From NCBI GenBank assembly GCA_937910835.1, contig CALEMG010000163.1, positions 1-12,620 of the forward strand: a stretch of DNA of 12,620 nt, in the 5' to 3' direction. Made by a program: the position numbers and the translations under genes. The notes beneath the pieces are model-generated. The model worked only from the letters and a program-made list of their open reading frames with translations. It searched no databases and was not told the DNA's origin. Each line of letters opens with the position of its first letter. The stretch's first letter is position 1. Source of the DNA: an uncultured Alphaproteobacteria bacterium. GTDB taxonomy: Bacteria; Pseudomonadota; Alphaproteobacteria; Sneathiellales; Sneathiellaceae. Shown in pieces: positions 6,382-12,620 of this stretch.

Positions 6382-7681
6382 TATATATTCCGGCTTATTT
6401 TCGATTGCTGCTTTGATGGTACTTCTGGCGTTGGGGGTGCCGATCGCCTGGTCAATGGTTGCCGTGGCGGTAGTGGGAATGTGGTTTGTCATTGACGGTA
6501 ATTTTGCCATGTCCATGCTGGAAACCCTGCCTTATGACACCGGCGTGAATTTTACACTTGTTGTGATCCCCATGTTTATTTTAATGGGAGGGTTCTCTTC
6601 CCGCTCGGGCATTATCGAGGGACTGTACGAAGCTGTTCACCGTTTTACTGCACGGACAAAGGGGAATCTGATCTATGCGACCATCCTGGCCTCCGCGGGG
6701 TTTGCAGCCGCCTCTGGATCAACCCTTGTATCTTCGACTGTCTTTACGCGCATAGCCATGCCGCAAATGCTAAAGTTCGGTTACTCGCCGGGAATTTCCG
6801 CCGGTAGCATCGCGGCATCCGGCACTCTGGCTGCGCTTATTCCACCTTCCGTCGGCATTATCATTATTGCATCGCTCACCATTCAGCCCGTCGGGGAGCT
6901 GCTTTTTGCCGGGGTTGTTCCCGTAATCCTGACGGCCGGAGCTTATATCAGCGGCATGCGCTTATTCCTGGTCAAGTATCCTCAATGGGCTCCGTTGACC
7001 AATGAAAGCTATAGCTGGCGAGATAAAATGGGCGGGTTACGTATGATTTGGAGCGTCGTTCTACTCGCTACATTGATTATCGGTGGACTTTATAGCGGAT
7101 TGTTTTCTCCCTCCGCGGCGGGTGCCGTCGGGGCAGCTGGCGCGCTTATAATTGGCCTTTCTATGCGACGTTTGTCACGGAACGATATTTGGGAATCCTT
7201 TAAGGAAGGGACTTTGGTTTCGGGTCGCTTGCTGATGATCATTATTGGTGGCCTTCTGATGGGCAGACTGCTGCTCATCAATGGGTTTACAGATGAGATA
7301 AATAACTTTGTTGCAAGCCTTGGCGTCACACCCCTGGAACTCATGATCTATATCTCGATCATGTTTATTGTGATGGGAATGTTTGTTGATTCCCTGTCTC
7401 TTATTGTGATCACTCTGCCCTTTCTTTTCCCGATATCCCAGTCTCTGGGAATCAATGAGATCTGGTTCGGCATTATCATCTTGAAGCTCATCGAAATTGC
7501 GGCGATCACGCCACCGGTGGGCCTAAATTTGTTTGCTGTAATGGGGGCGGCGCCGGAACTTAAGGCAAGTGAGTTGTATCGCGGCATCGTGCCTTTCATT
7601 CTCATTGAGATTGTAGTCCTGATACTGCTTTTTGCATTTCCGGACATCGTTCTTTGGCTACCAGAGACGATGGCAAAGTAA
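6374..7681 (+). CDS. dctM: TRAP transporter large permease subunit (DctM family)
   Basis: This is a roughly 435-residue inner-membrane protein with about a dozen hydrophobic segments, the sodium-driven permease of a TRAP transporter. Conserved DctM stretches are visible: STLVSSTVFTRIAMPQM, GTLAALIPPSVGIIII in the first half, and EIAAITPPVGLNLFAV near the C-terminus. Length is normal. I chose the ATG at 6374 because AGAGAAGG lies just upstream and it gives the usual short N-terminus before the first membrane segment. An in-frame ATG at 6356 would add six residues. The crotonase gene follows after about 15 bases. Confidence 0.94.
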   Translation: MDSIYSGLFSIAALMVLLALGVPIAWSMVAVAVVGMWFVIDGNFAMSMLETLPYDTGVNFTLVVIPMFILMGGFSSRSGIIEGLYEAVHRFTARTKGNLIYATILASAGFAAASGSTLVSSTVFTRIAMPQMLKFGYSPGISAGSIAASGTLAALIPPSVGIIIIASLTIQPVGELLFAGVVPVILTAGAYISGMRLFLVKYPQWAPLTNESYSWRDKMGGLRMIWSVVLLATLIIGGLYSGLFSPSAAGAVGAAGALIIGLSMRRLSRNDIWESFKEGTLVSGRLLMIIIGGLLMGRLLLINGFTDEINNFVASLGVTPLELMIYISIMFIVMGMFVDSLSLIVITLPFLFPISQSLGINEIWFGIIILKLIEIAAITPPVGLNLFAVMGAAPELKASELYRGIVPFILIEIVVLILLFAFPDIVLWLPETMAK

Positions 7682-7696
7682 AGAAGGGAAAGTTTG

Positions 7697-8527
7697 GTGA
7701 CGACGGTAGTAATTACATCTGAGGCGAAGGTTACAAAAAAGGGACTATCCGTTTCCGCCCACAACGGTGTGCTGCATTTGCAGCTTCATCGGCCAGAGCG
7801 GCTCAATGCCTTTACGGCGGAACTGATCACAGAAGTCCGGGAGTATTTGGCGGAGGCGAGGGATGACGTAACGATCAGAGCCATAATGTTCAGTGGATCG
7901 GGCAAGGCTTTCAGCGCCGGCATTGCTCTCACAAGCGGAAATGGGGATGAGAAGCCAGGCTGGTTCGCGAAGAGAATGCGCGATACCTACCATGCTCTGA
8001 TGCAGGAAATGGTGAGCTACCCGAAACCGGTGATTACGGCTGTCCACGGCGTTTGCGTCGGCGGCGCGATGGGGTTTATCACCTCCTCAGATATCGTTCT
8101 TTGTAGCCACTCCGCCCGGTTTATTCTTGCATTCGTTAAGGTAGGCCTTGTGCCTGATTGCGGGACGAGCTGGGGGCTGCCGAAAAGGATAGGGCAGGCC
8201 CGCGCGAGAGCCTGGGCCTTGCTTGGCGATGAAATTGACGGTGCGACCGCCGCAAACTGGGGTTTGGTTTGGAAATCCATAGACGAAGACAAGCTAATGG
8301 ATGAAACCACGGCTATTGCAGCGCGCTTGGCCAATGGGCCCGCCGTCGCCATACAGCAAATCAAGGATCTGTTTAACGCATCGGAAAATGCCTCCCTTTC
8401 AACCGCATTCGATGCCGAAGTTGAGGCGCAAATTGCAGCGCTGGCACATCCCGATGCAAAGGAAGGCCGCACTGCGTTTCTGGAGGGGCGAGCTGCGAAA
8501 TTTGGGGTGAATAAAAGTGAAAAATAG
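7697..8527 (+). CDS. Enoyl-CoA hydratase/isomerase family protein, PaaG-like
   Basis: This crotonase-fold acyl-CoA enzyme has 276 residues from a GTG start at 7697. AAGGGA sits 7 bases upstream, which favours this start over the TTG at 7694. The first oxyanion segment reads AFSAGIAL (71-78) and the second VHGVCVGGAMGF. GLVPDCGTSWGLP matches the PaaG active-site loop, with the Asp at about residue 154. The classical hydratase Glu pair is absent. In the first segment an Ala replaces the Asp of the common G-x-D-L pattern. It is probably a double-bond isomerase or another crotonase-type step in the same catabolic route (inference). Its last 11 bases overlap the next gene. Confidence 0.92.
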   Translation: MTTVVITSEAKVTKKGLSVSAHNGVLHLQLHRPERLNAFTAELITEVREYLAEARDDVTIRAIMFSGSGKAFSAGIALTSGNGDEKPGWFAKRMRDTYHALMQEMVSYPKPVITAVHGVCVGGAMGFITSSDIVLCSHSARFILAFVKVGLVPDCGTSWGLPKRIGQARARAWALLGDEIDGATAANWGLVWKSIDEDKLMDETTAIAARLANGPAVAIQQIKDLFNASENASLSTAFDAEVEAQIAALAHPDAKEGRTAFLEGRAAKFGVNKSEK

Positions 8528-9347
8528 TAACAAGGATAGTGTAGGTAAAATTAATATGGAAGATAGCTATCAAGCCATAAACTGGCGCCGTCGTGACCGT
8601 GTCCTGACTTTGGAAATGAGCCGTCCCGCTTCCTTCAATGCGGTCGATGAGGTTTTACATGAGGAGCTTTCCCGCGTGTTTCGGGATGCAGACGCAGATC
8701 CGGACTCTGATGTGATCATCTTCACCGGCGCGGGGGAGGCGTTCTGTGCAGGTGGCGATGTAAGTTGGATGCAACGAGCGATCGATGAACCTGAAACCTT
8801 TGAGCGGACAGTAACTGAGGCCAAACAGATCGTCTTTTCAATGCTCGACTGCGAAAAACCGATCATCTGCCGGATCAACGGCCATGCGATGGGCCTTGGC
8901 TGTACCTTGGCGTTATTTTGTGATGTGACTTTCATGAATGAGACCGTCAAGATTGGCGATCCGCATGTCCTGATGGGAATGGTTGCGGGCGATGGCGGCG
9001 CCGTTATCTGGCCTGCGCTGGTCGGGCTTTCACGCGCCAAGGAGTTGTTGATGACTGGCGATCATCTCACGGCAAATGAGGCGAAGGAAATTGGATTGAT
9101 CAATCATGTTTGCAAGACGGATGAATTGGACAATGCCGTAGACGCATTCGCGGATCGGTTGGCGAATGGACCCTTGAAATCGATCAAATGGACCAAGGTC
9201 AGCTTGAATATCCATCTCAAGCAAGTTGCTCACTCAGTTATGGATGCCTGCCTTGCCTATGAGGCAATGACGAATTTAAGTGCGGATCATCAGGAAGCAG
9301 TTAACGCTTTTCGTGAAAAACGCCAGCCCGTTTATACAGGAAAATAA
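8517..9347 (+). CDS. Enoyl-CoA hydratase/isomerase family protein
   Basis: This is a third crotonase-fold enzyme, 276 residues from a GTG start at 8517 that overlaps the previous gene by 11 bases. GGGGTGA, 7 bases upstream, supports this start; an ATG at 8556 would give a 263-residue protein starting MEDSYQ. The first oxyanion segment AFCAGGDVSW (75-84) is canonical. The second is NGHAMGLGCTLAL (121-133), with Thr in place of the first hydratase Glu. GDPHVLMGMVAGDGG (147-161) has His where the second Glu would be and Asp159 in the loop, a pattern I associate with a distinct enoyl-CoA hydratase/isomerase subgroup. The exact reaction is open. The SDR gene follows after 32 bases. Confidence 0.92.
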   Translation: MKNSNKDSVGKINMEDSYQAINWRRRDRVLTLEMSRPASFNAVDEVLHEELSRVFRDADADPDSDVIIFTGAGEAFCAGGDVSWMQRAIDEPETFERTVTEAKQIVFSMLDCEKPIICRINGHAMGLGCTLALFCDVTFMNETVKIGDPHVLMGMVAGDGGAVIWPALVGLSRAKELLMTGDHLTANEAKEIGLINHVCKTDELDNAVDAFADRLANGPLKSIKWTKVSLNIHLKQVAHSVMDACLAYEAMTNLSADHQEAVNAFREKRQPVYTGK

Positions 9348-9379
9348 TTTATTCAAGTAACAAAAATGGAAAGATACTT

Positions 9380-10174
9380 ATGAGTAAGAGATCGACAGCT
9401 GACCTAACGGGGCGCCGTATTCTCGTGACCGGGGCGGGCGGTGGAATTGGCCTTTCGATTGCAAGAAGGTTGAGTGATGCCGGCGCGAAAGTGGTTATCA
9501 ATGACGTATCGGCGGAAATACTTGAAGAGGCGGGAAAAAAAATTGGTGCCGTCGGTACTCTGGCAGCTAATATCTCAGAAGAAACGTCCGTTAAGGCCTT
9601 GATGAAAGAAACGGCCGTCATTCTGGGCGGCATTGATGGCGTCGTGAATAATGCTGGTGTTGCCGACCCCGTTCGGGGAACAAAGCGGCAAACGCTTGAT
9701 GACTGGCGCCGCGTTATTGATGTGAATGTACAGGGATGTTTCCTGATGTCGCGGGAGATGACTTCTTACATGAAGCCCGGTGCGTCTATGGTCAATATCG
9801 CTTCTGTCGCCGGGCTTGGCGGGTTTGCCGCGTCAAATGCCTATGGTGTCAGTAAGGCGGCAATTGTTATGATGACGAAAACACTAGCTTGTGATTTTGC
9901 GCGTTATGGTGTGAGAGTGAATGCGGTAGCCCCAGGTGTGATAGAAGCGCCAATGGCAGCAGACATACTTAAAGGTGGGACGTTGGGTGCAGATCCGTAT
10001 CTGCGCCGGATTCCTATGGGTCGTTTGGGAAAGCCGGAAGAAATAGGAAATGCTGCGCTGTTCTTGTTGTCGGACATGGCAAGCTATATAACCGGTGTAA
10101 CGCTGCCGGTTGATGGTGGATGGATGGCATTCGGTGGAGCGGGTGATGCCTCTCATCCGGCGGAGGTCGCGTAA
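9380..10174 (+). CDS. Short-chain dehydrogenase/reductase, probably NAD-dependent
   Basis: This 264-residue classical SDR probably oxidises a hydroxyacyl intermediate. The cofactor motif TGAGGGIG (17-24) is complete. NDVS follows the second beta strand, and its acidic Asp42 points to NAD(H) over NADP(H). NNAG is at 90-93, the structural Asn at 116, and the catalytic Ser142, Tyr155 and Lys159 are all present. The C-terminal ITGVTLPVDGG (238-247) is typical. The start ATG has GGAAAG about 7 bases upstream. It lies between the crotonases and the TetR gene in one apparent transcript. It is the second SDR in the window and is clearly different from the one at the left edge. Confidence 0.94.
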   Translation: MSKRSTADLTGRRILVTGAGGGIGLSIARRLSDAGAKVVINDVSAEILEEAGKKIGAVGTLAANISEETSVKALMKETAVILGGIDGVVNNAGVADPVRGTKRQTLDDWRRVIDVNVQGCFLMSREMTSYMKPGASMVNIASVAGLGGFAASNAYGVSKAAIVMMTKTLACDFARYGVRVNAVAPGVIEAPMAADILKGGTLGADPYLRRIPMGRLGKPEEIGNAALFLLSDMASYITGVTLPVDGGWMAFGGAGDASHPAEVA

Positions 10175-10217
10175 ACTTGGTTGTGCTATGAAGTAAAAGA
10201 AAAGGGCCTGTTTGACT

Positions 10218-10850
10218 ATGTTAAGACCGAATAGGAAGAATAGACCTTCCCGTGAAGAAAAAGCAGCTTTAAATCGCCAAGCAATAATTGATTCCGCTGC
10301 CGTTTGTATTGGCAAATATGGATATAATGACGCATCGATCGCCAAGATAACAGACGGGGCAGGGTTAGCCCACGGCACATTTTACAACTACTTCGAGGAC
10401 CGGCAGGATCTGTTCGACCAACTGCTTCCGATAAAAGGAGTGGAAATACTTGATTACATAAAGAAGCAGATTGGACCTGCGAAAAGCCTCATCGAAATGG
10501 AGCGTTTCGGTCTGCTCGCCTTTCAGTCTTACGTTCAGGAAAACCCATGGTTTTTCAGGTTGTTACATGAAGGTCGCTTTGCCTCTCCAAGAGGACATGC
10601 TGCGCATATGGACAATCTTTTTCGCCCATTCGTTCGTGCTTTGAAACGGTGGCAGAACAAAGGTGAGCTTAAAGGCTATACGGAAGAACAGCTTGAGTCG
10701 CTTGCCTACCTTATGATCGGAGCCCGTGACTATCTTTTTATACGATCAACGGATAAGGGAACCGTATTCAAGCCCATAGAAGAGGCTCAGTTAAATGCGT
10801 ATCTGGATCTTCTGCAAAACGGCATTTTGGAGAAGCCGCCGGAAAGCTGA
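10218..10850 (+). CDS. TetR/AcrR family transcriptional regulator
   Basis: This 210-residue DNA-binding protein is a typical TetR size. The N-terminal domain has the family pattern RQAIIDSAAVCIGKYGYNDASIAKITDGAGLAHGT in pieces: first helix about 17-34, helix-turn-helix about 39-58, ending TFYNYFEDRQDLF (54-66). The C-terminal ligand domain (about 80-205) is helical and not recognisable to a ligand. I chose ATG 10218; a TTG at 10212 would add two residues and lies nearer to AAGGG. It follows the SDR by 43 bases with no visible promoter or box, so it is probably expressed with the TRAP operon. It is the best candidate to bind boxes 1 to 3 and answer to an acyl-CoA or the free acid (inference). 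Confidence 0.93.
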   Translation: MLRPNRKNRPSREEKAALNRQAIIDSAAVCIGKYGYNDASIAKITDGAGLAHGTFYNYFEDRQDLFDQLLPIKGVEILDYIKKQIGPAKSLIEMERFGLLAFQSYVQENPWFFRLLHEGRFASPRGHAAHMDNLFRPFVRALKRWQNKGELKGYTEEQLESLAYLMIGARDYLFIRSTDKGTVFKPIEEAQLNAYLDLLQNGILEKPPES

Positions 10851-10979
10851 ATGGTCTTGGGTTTTGACTTCCATACAGCCTAGAACACCGGAGTGAAAGT
10901 CTTGCGATATGCATGGCTCGGCCTGATCGGATGAAACGTTGCGGATTAGGTAAAAAATAAAAATATAAGGAGAAAGACC

Positions 10980-12074
10980 ATGGGTCCTTTAAGCGGCATA
11001 AAAATTATTGAAATGGCGGGAATAGGACCAGGCCCTTTCTGCGCCATGATGCTTGCGGATATGGGGGCGGATGTCATTCGTATTGACCGGCCTGGCGGCA
11101 ATAATTTGCTGGGGCTTGATTATGATATTCTCAATCGGGGGCGGCGGTCTATCGCCGTTGACCTCAAGACGTCGGACGGACTCCAAACGGTTCAGCGTCT
11201 TGTTGAAAAGGCGGATGGCCTTATCGAAGGCTTTCGCCCTGGTGTGATGGAAAAGCTGGGTCTTGGGCCCGATGTATGTCTGAAAAATAACCCCAAACTG
11301 ATATATGGTCGGATGACGGGCTGGGGGCAGGACGGGCCATTGGCGAAAGCGGCGGGTCATGACATTAACTACATAGCGCTTACCGGTGCATTGCATGCGA
11401 TCGGATCGAAAGAGGGAGGCCCCGTACCACCCCTTAACTTAATCGGCGATTTTGGCGGTGGCGCGATGTATCTTGGATTTGGAATGGTCTGCGGTCTTTT
11501 AGAGGCAAAATCATCGGGTAAAGGTCAGGTTGTTGACGTCGCGATGACGGACGGTGCGTCGCTTCTGATGGCGGGAATCTATAATCTATATCAATCCGGG
11601 AAGTGGTCTGATCACCGGGAGAGTAATCTTCTCGATGGCGGCGCGCATTTCTACGGGTGCTATCAGTGTGCGGATGGGAAGTGGATTTCCATAGGTTCCA
11701 TTGAACCGCAATTTTATGCAGAGTTACTCGAAAAGACAGAAATTGATGATCCTGGGTTTAATGCTCAGATGGCTTCCGAAAATTGGCCCGCGCTTAAAGA
11801 AAAGCTTGTCGCCAAATTCAAAACGAAATCGCGGGATGAGTGGTGTGCAATTATGGAAGGAACAGACATTTGCTTTGCGCCGGTCCTGGATATGAGTGAA
11901 GCGCCGCTTCATCCGCACAACAAGGAACGTAAAACATTTGTTGAGCAGGATGGTATGGTTCAACCGGCACCTGCTCCGCGATTTAGCCGAACCAAGCCAG
12001 AAATCCAAGGCCCGCCGCCGCAACCCGGTCAGCATTCAGAGGAAATCCTGGAAGACTGGGGCATCAAGTCATAA
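10980..12074 (+). CDS. Alpha-methylacyl-CoA racemase (CaiB/BaiF family)
   Basis: This 364-residue family III CoA-transferase-fold enzyme closely resembles animal and mycobacterial alpha-methylacyl-CoA racemases, which interconvert the (R) and (S) forms of 2-methylacyl-CoAs. The N-terminus has GPGPFCAMMLADMGADV (16-32). The catalytic residues known from the mycobacterial enzyme are in place: His127 in AGHDINY, Asp157 in IGDFGGG and Glu242 in GSIEPQFY. LDGGAHFY and HNKER also match. An Asp at the transferase nucleophile position, as in formyl-CoA transferase, is not evident, so racemase is preferred over CoA transferase. AAGGAGA gives a strong ribosome site 6 bases upstream. A 129-base gap separates it from the TetR gene, so it may have its own promoter, which I could not identify. 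Confidence 0.93.
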   Translation: MGPLSGIKIIEMAGIGPGPFCAMMLADMGADVIRIDRPGGNNLLGLDYDILNRGRRSIAVDLKTSDGLQTVQRLVEKADGLIEGFRPGVMEKLGLGPDVCLKNNPKLIYGRMTGWGQDGPLAKAAGHDINYIALTGALHAIGSKEGGPVPPLNLIGDFGGGAMYLGFGMVCGLLEAKSSGKGQVVDVAMTDGASLLMAGIYNLYQSGKWSDHRESNLLDGGAHFYGCYQCADGKWISIGSIEPQFYAELLEKTEIDDPGFNAQMASENWPALKEKLVAKFKTKSRDEWCAIMEGTDICFAPVLDMSEAPLHPHNKERKTFVEQDGMVQPAPAPRFSRTKPEIQGPPPQPGQHSEEILEDWGIKS

Positions 12075-12085
12075 TTCATGGGATC

Positions 12086-12120
12086 AAAAAACTCATCTAA
12101 GCTATCGGCTTAGATGAGTT
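12086..12120 (-). terminator. Strong intrinsic terminator, minus strand (perhaps bidirectional)
   Basis: AACTCATCTAAGC (12090-12102) and GCTTAGATGAGTT (12108-12120) are perfect 13-base arms around the loop TATCG. On the minus strand the stem runs into six T (complement of A 12086-12091), a good intrinsic terminator for the nitronate monooxygenase-like gene. On the plus strand the hairpin lies 15 bases after the racemase stop but only TT follows, so it may also slow or end that transcript. Confidence 0.85.
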
Positions 12121-12186
12121 GATGCTGATCTGGTCGTTTTAAAATTAACAGGTGTGGATAACCATAGGCACTTTTTGCGCATGCGG

Positions 12187-12620
12187 TTAATCCACGCGAT
12201 ATTCATTTTTTATCTGCTCAATCATGTCGCTTACAGGCGTTACGGAGGCGACTCCGGAGACGCTATGTCCCGCTGACCAAATATCTTTCCAGCGCTTTGG
12301 GTCGGACTTACGGTTTTCGACATTAATGTCGTTGGTGATATTGATCTCTCCGCGAGCCGAAAGGTTGTCGGGATCAAGTCCGGAATTTACAATCGATGGC
12401 CTTAACATATTTGCCTGCAGGCCAGTAAAGGCATTTGTCAATAAGATGTCGTCCGCGCTGGAGTCCACCAGCATGCTTTTGTATTCATCGCTTGCCATAC
12501 TTTCTTGCGTTGCGATAAACCGCGTTCCCATATAACCAAGATCGCAGCCAAGAGCCTGGGCCGCGCGCAAGGCCTGGCCATCTGAGATGCCGCCAGCGAG
12601 AACTATTGGCCCGGTAAAAA
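12187..12620 (-). CDS. Nitronate monooxygenase/2-nitropropane dioxygenase-like protein (C-terminal part)
   Basis: This is the 3' end of a minus-strand gene; the frame stays open to the right edge, so the start lies outside the window. The visible 144 residues begin with GPIVLAGGISDGQAL and continue to LGYMGTRFIATQES, the FMN phosphate-binding part of the NMO/FabK-like TIM barrel. The family oxidises alkyl nitronates, and related members reduce enoyl-thioesters, so the reaction is uncertain. The C-terminal WSAGHSVSGV matches the family pattern near the flavin. Homologues often sit beside acyl-CoA catabolic genes. It is convergent with the racemase gene, with the strong terminator between them. 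The TTG at 12570 is internal, not a start. Confidence 0.88.
   Translation of the reverse strand, partial: FTGPIVLAGGISDGQALRAAQALGCDLGYMGTRFIATQESMASDEYKSMLVDSSADDILLTNAFTGLQANMLRPSIVNSGLDPDNLSARGEINITNDINVENRKSDPKRWKDIWSAGHSVSGVASVTPVSDMIEQIKNEYRVD

Noticed and set aside
10851..10979. Promoter for the racemase gene based on TTGACT at 10864
   Set aside because: No acceptable -10 element lies 16-18 bases downstream, and the AT-rich stretch at 10950-10968 merges with the ribosome site. The 129-base gap holds no other signal I can support.
10980..12074. Formyl-CoA- or carnitine-type CoA transferase
   Set aside because: The His, Asp and Glu expected of alpha-methylacyl-CoA racemase are all present, and overall similarity to that subgroup is high.
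12153..12161. Replication origin suggested by a DnaA-box-like site
   Set aside because: Only one box is present, with no AT-rich unwinding region or replication genes nearby.
1..12620. Mobile elements, phage genes, CRISPR arrays, toxin-antitoxin or defence genes
   Set aside because: All sizeable reading frames are explained by metabolic, transport or regulatory genes. There is no transposase or integrase and no regularly spaced repeats.

Overview
The window looks like part of a catabolic island from a Gram-negative bacterium, most likely an alphaproteobacterium. This is inferred from the moderate GC content, the TRAP transporter genes beside beta-oxidation genes, and the gene styles; no rRNA or marker gene is present to prove it. 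Apart from one partial gene at the right edge, every gene is on the + strand.

Layout. (1) Positions 2-1501 hold the 3' part of a short-chain dehydrogenase (SDR) gene and a PaaG-like crotonase gene. (2) Positions 1502-1829 are a 328-base, hairpin-rich, AT-rich intergenic region with a probable promoter and an operator-like palindrome. (3) Positions 1830-4623 hold a long-chain-type acyl-CoA dehydrogenase gene and an AMP-forming acyl-CoA ligase gene. The ligase is interrupted by two in-frame TGA codons five codons apart and is called a pseudogene. (4) Positions 4624-4804 hold a weak terminator and two more copies of the same operator-like box. (5) Positions 4805-10850 hold a compact run of genes: a TRAP transporter (dctP, dctQ, dctM), two crotonases, a second SDR and a TetR-type regulator. 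(6) Positions 10980-12074 hold an alpha-methylacyl-CoA racemase of the CaiB/BaiF family with its catalytic triad intact. (7) From 12086 to the right edge come a strong minus-strand terminator and the 3' end of a nitronate monooxygenase-like gene on the - strand.

How it may work together (inference). The TRAP transporter imports an organic acid, and a ligase activates it to its CoA thioester. The racemase sets the 2-methyl stereochemistry so that the acyl-CoA dehydrogenase can act. The crotonases and SDRs then hydrate or isomerise and oxidise the product. No thiolase is visible. The set fits a methyl-branched, isoprenoid-like or cyclic carboxylic acid better than a plain fatty acid, but the substrate cannot be read from the sequence. 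The TetR protein is the obvious candidate to bind the shared box, consensus ATGAAYNRTRAATCAW, found before the dehydrogenase gene and twice before dctP.

The points most worth a second look are the double-TGA ligase gene, the three-copy operator box, and three crotonases that all appear to lack the classical hydratase glutamate pair. I found no CRISPR array, tRNA, rRNA, insertion sequence or phage gene.
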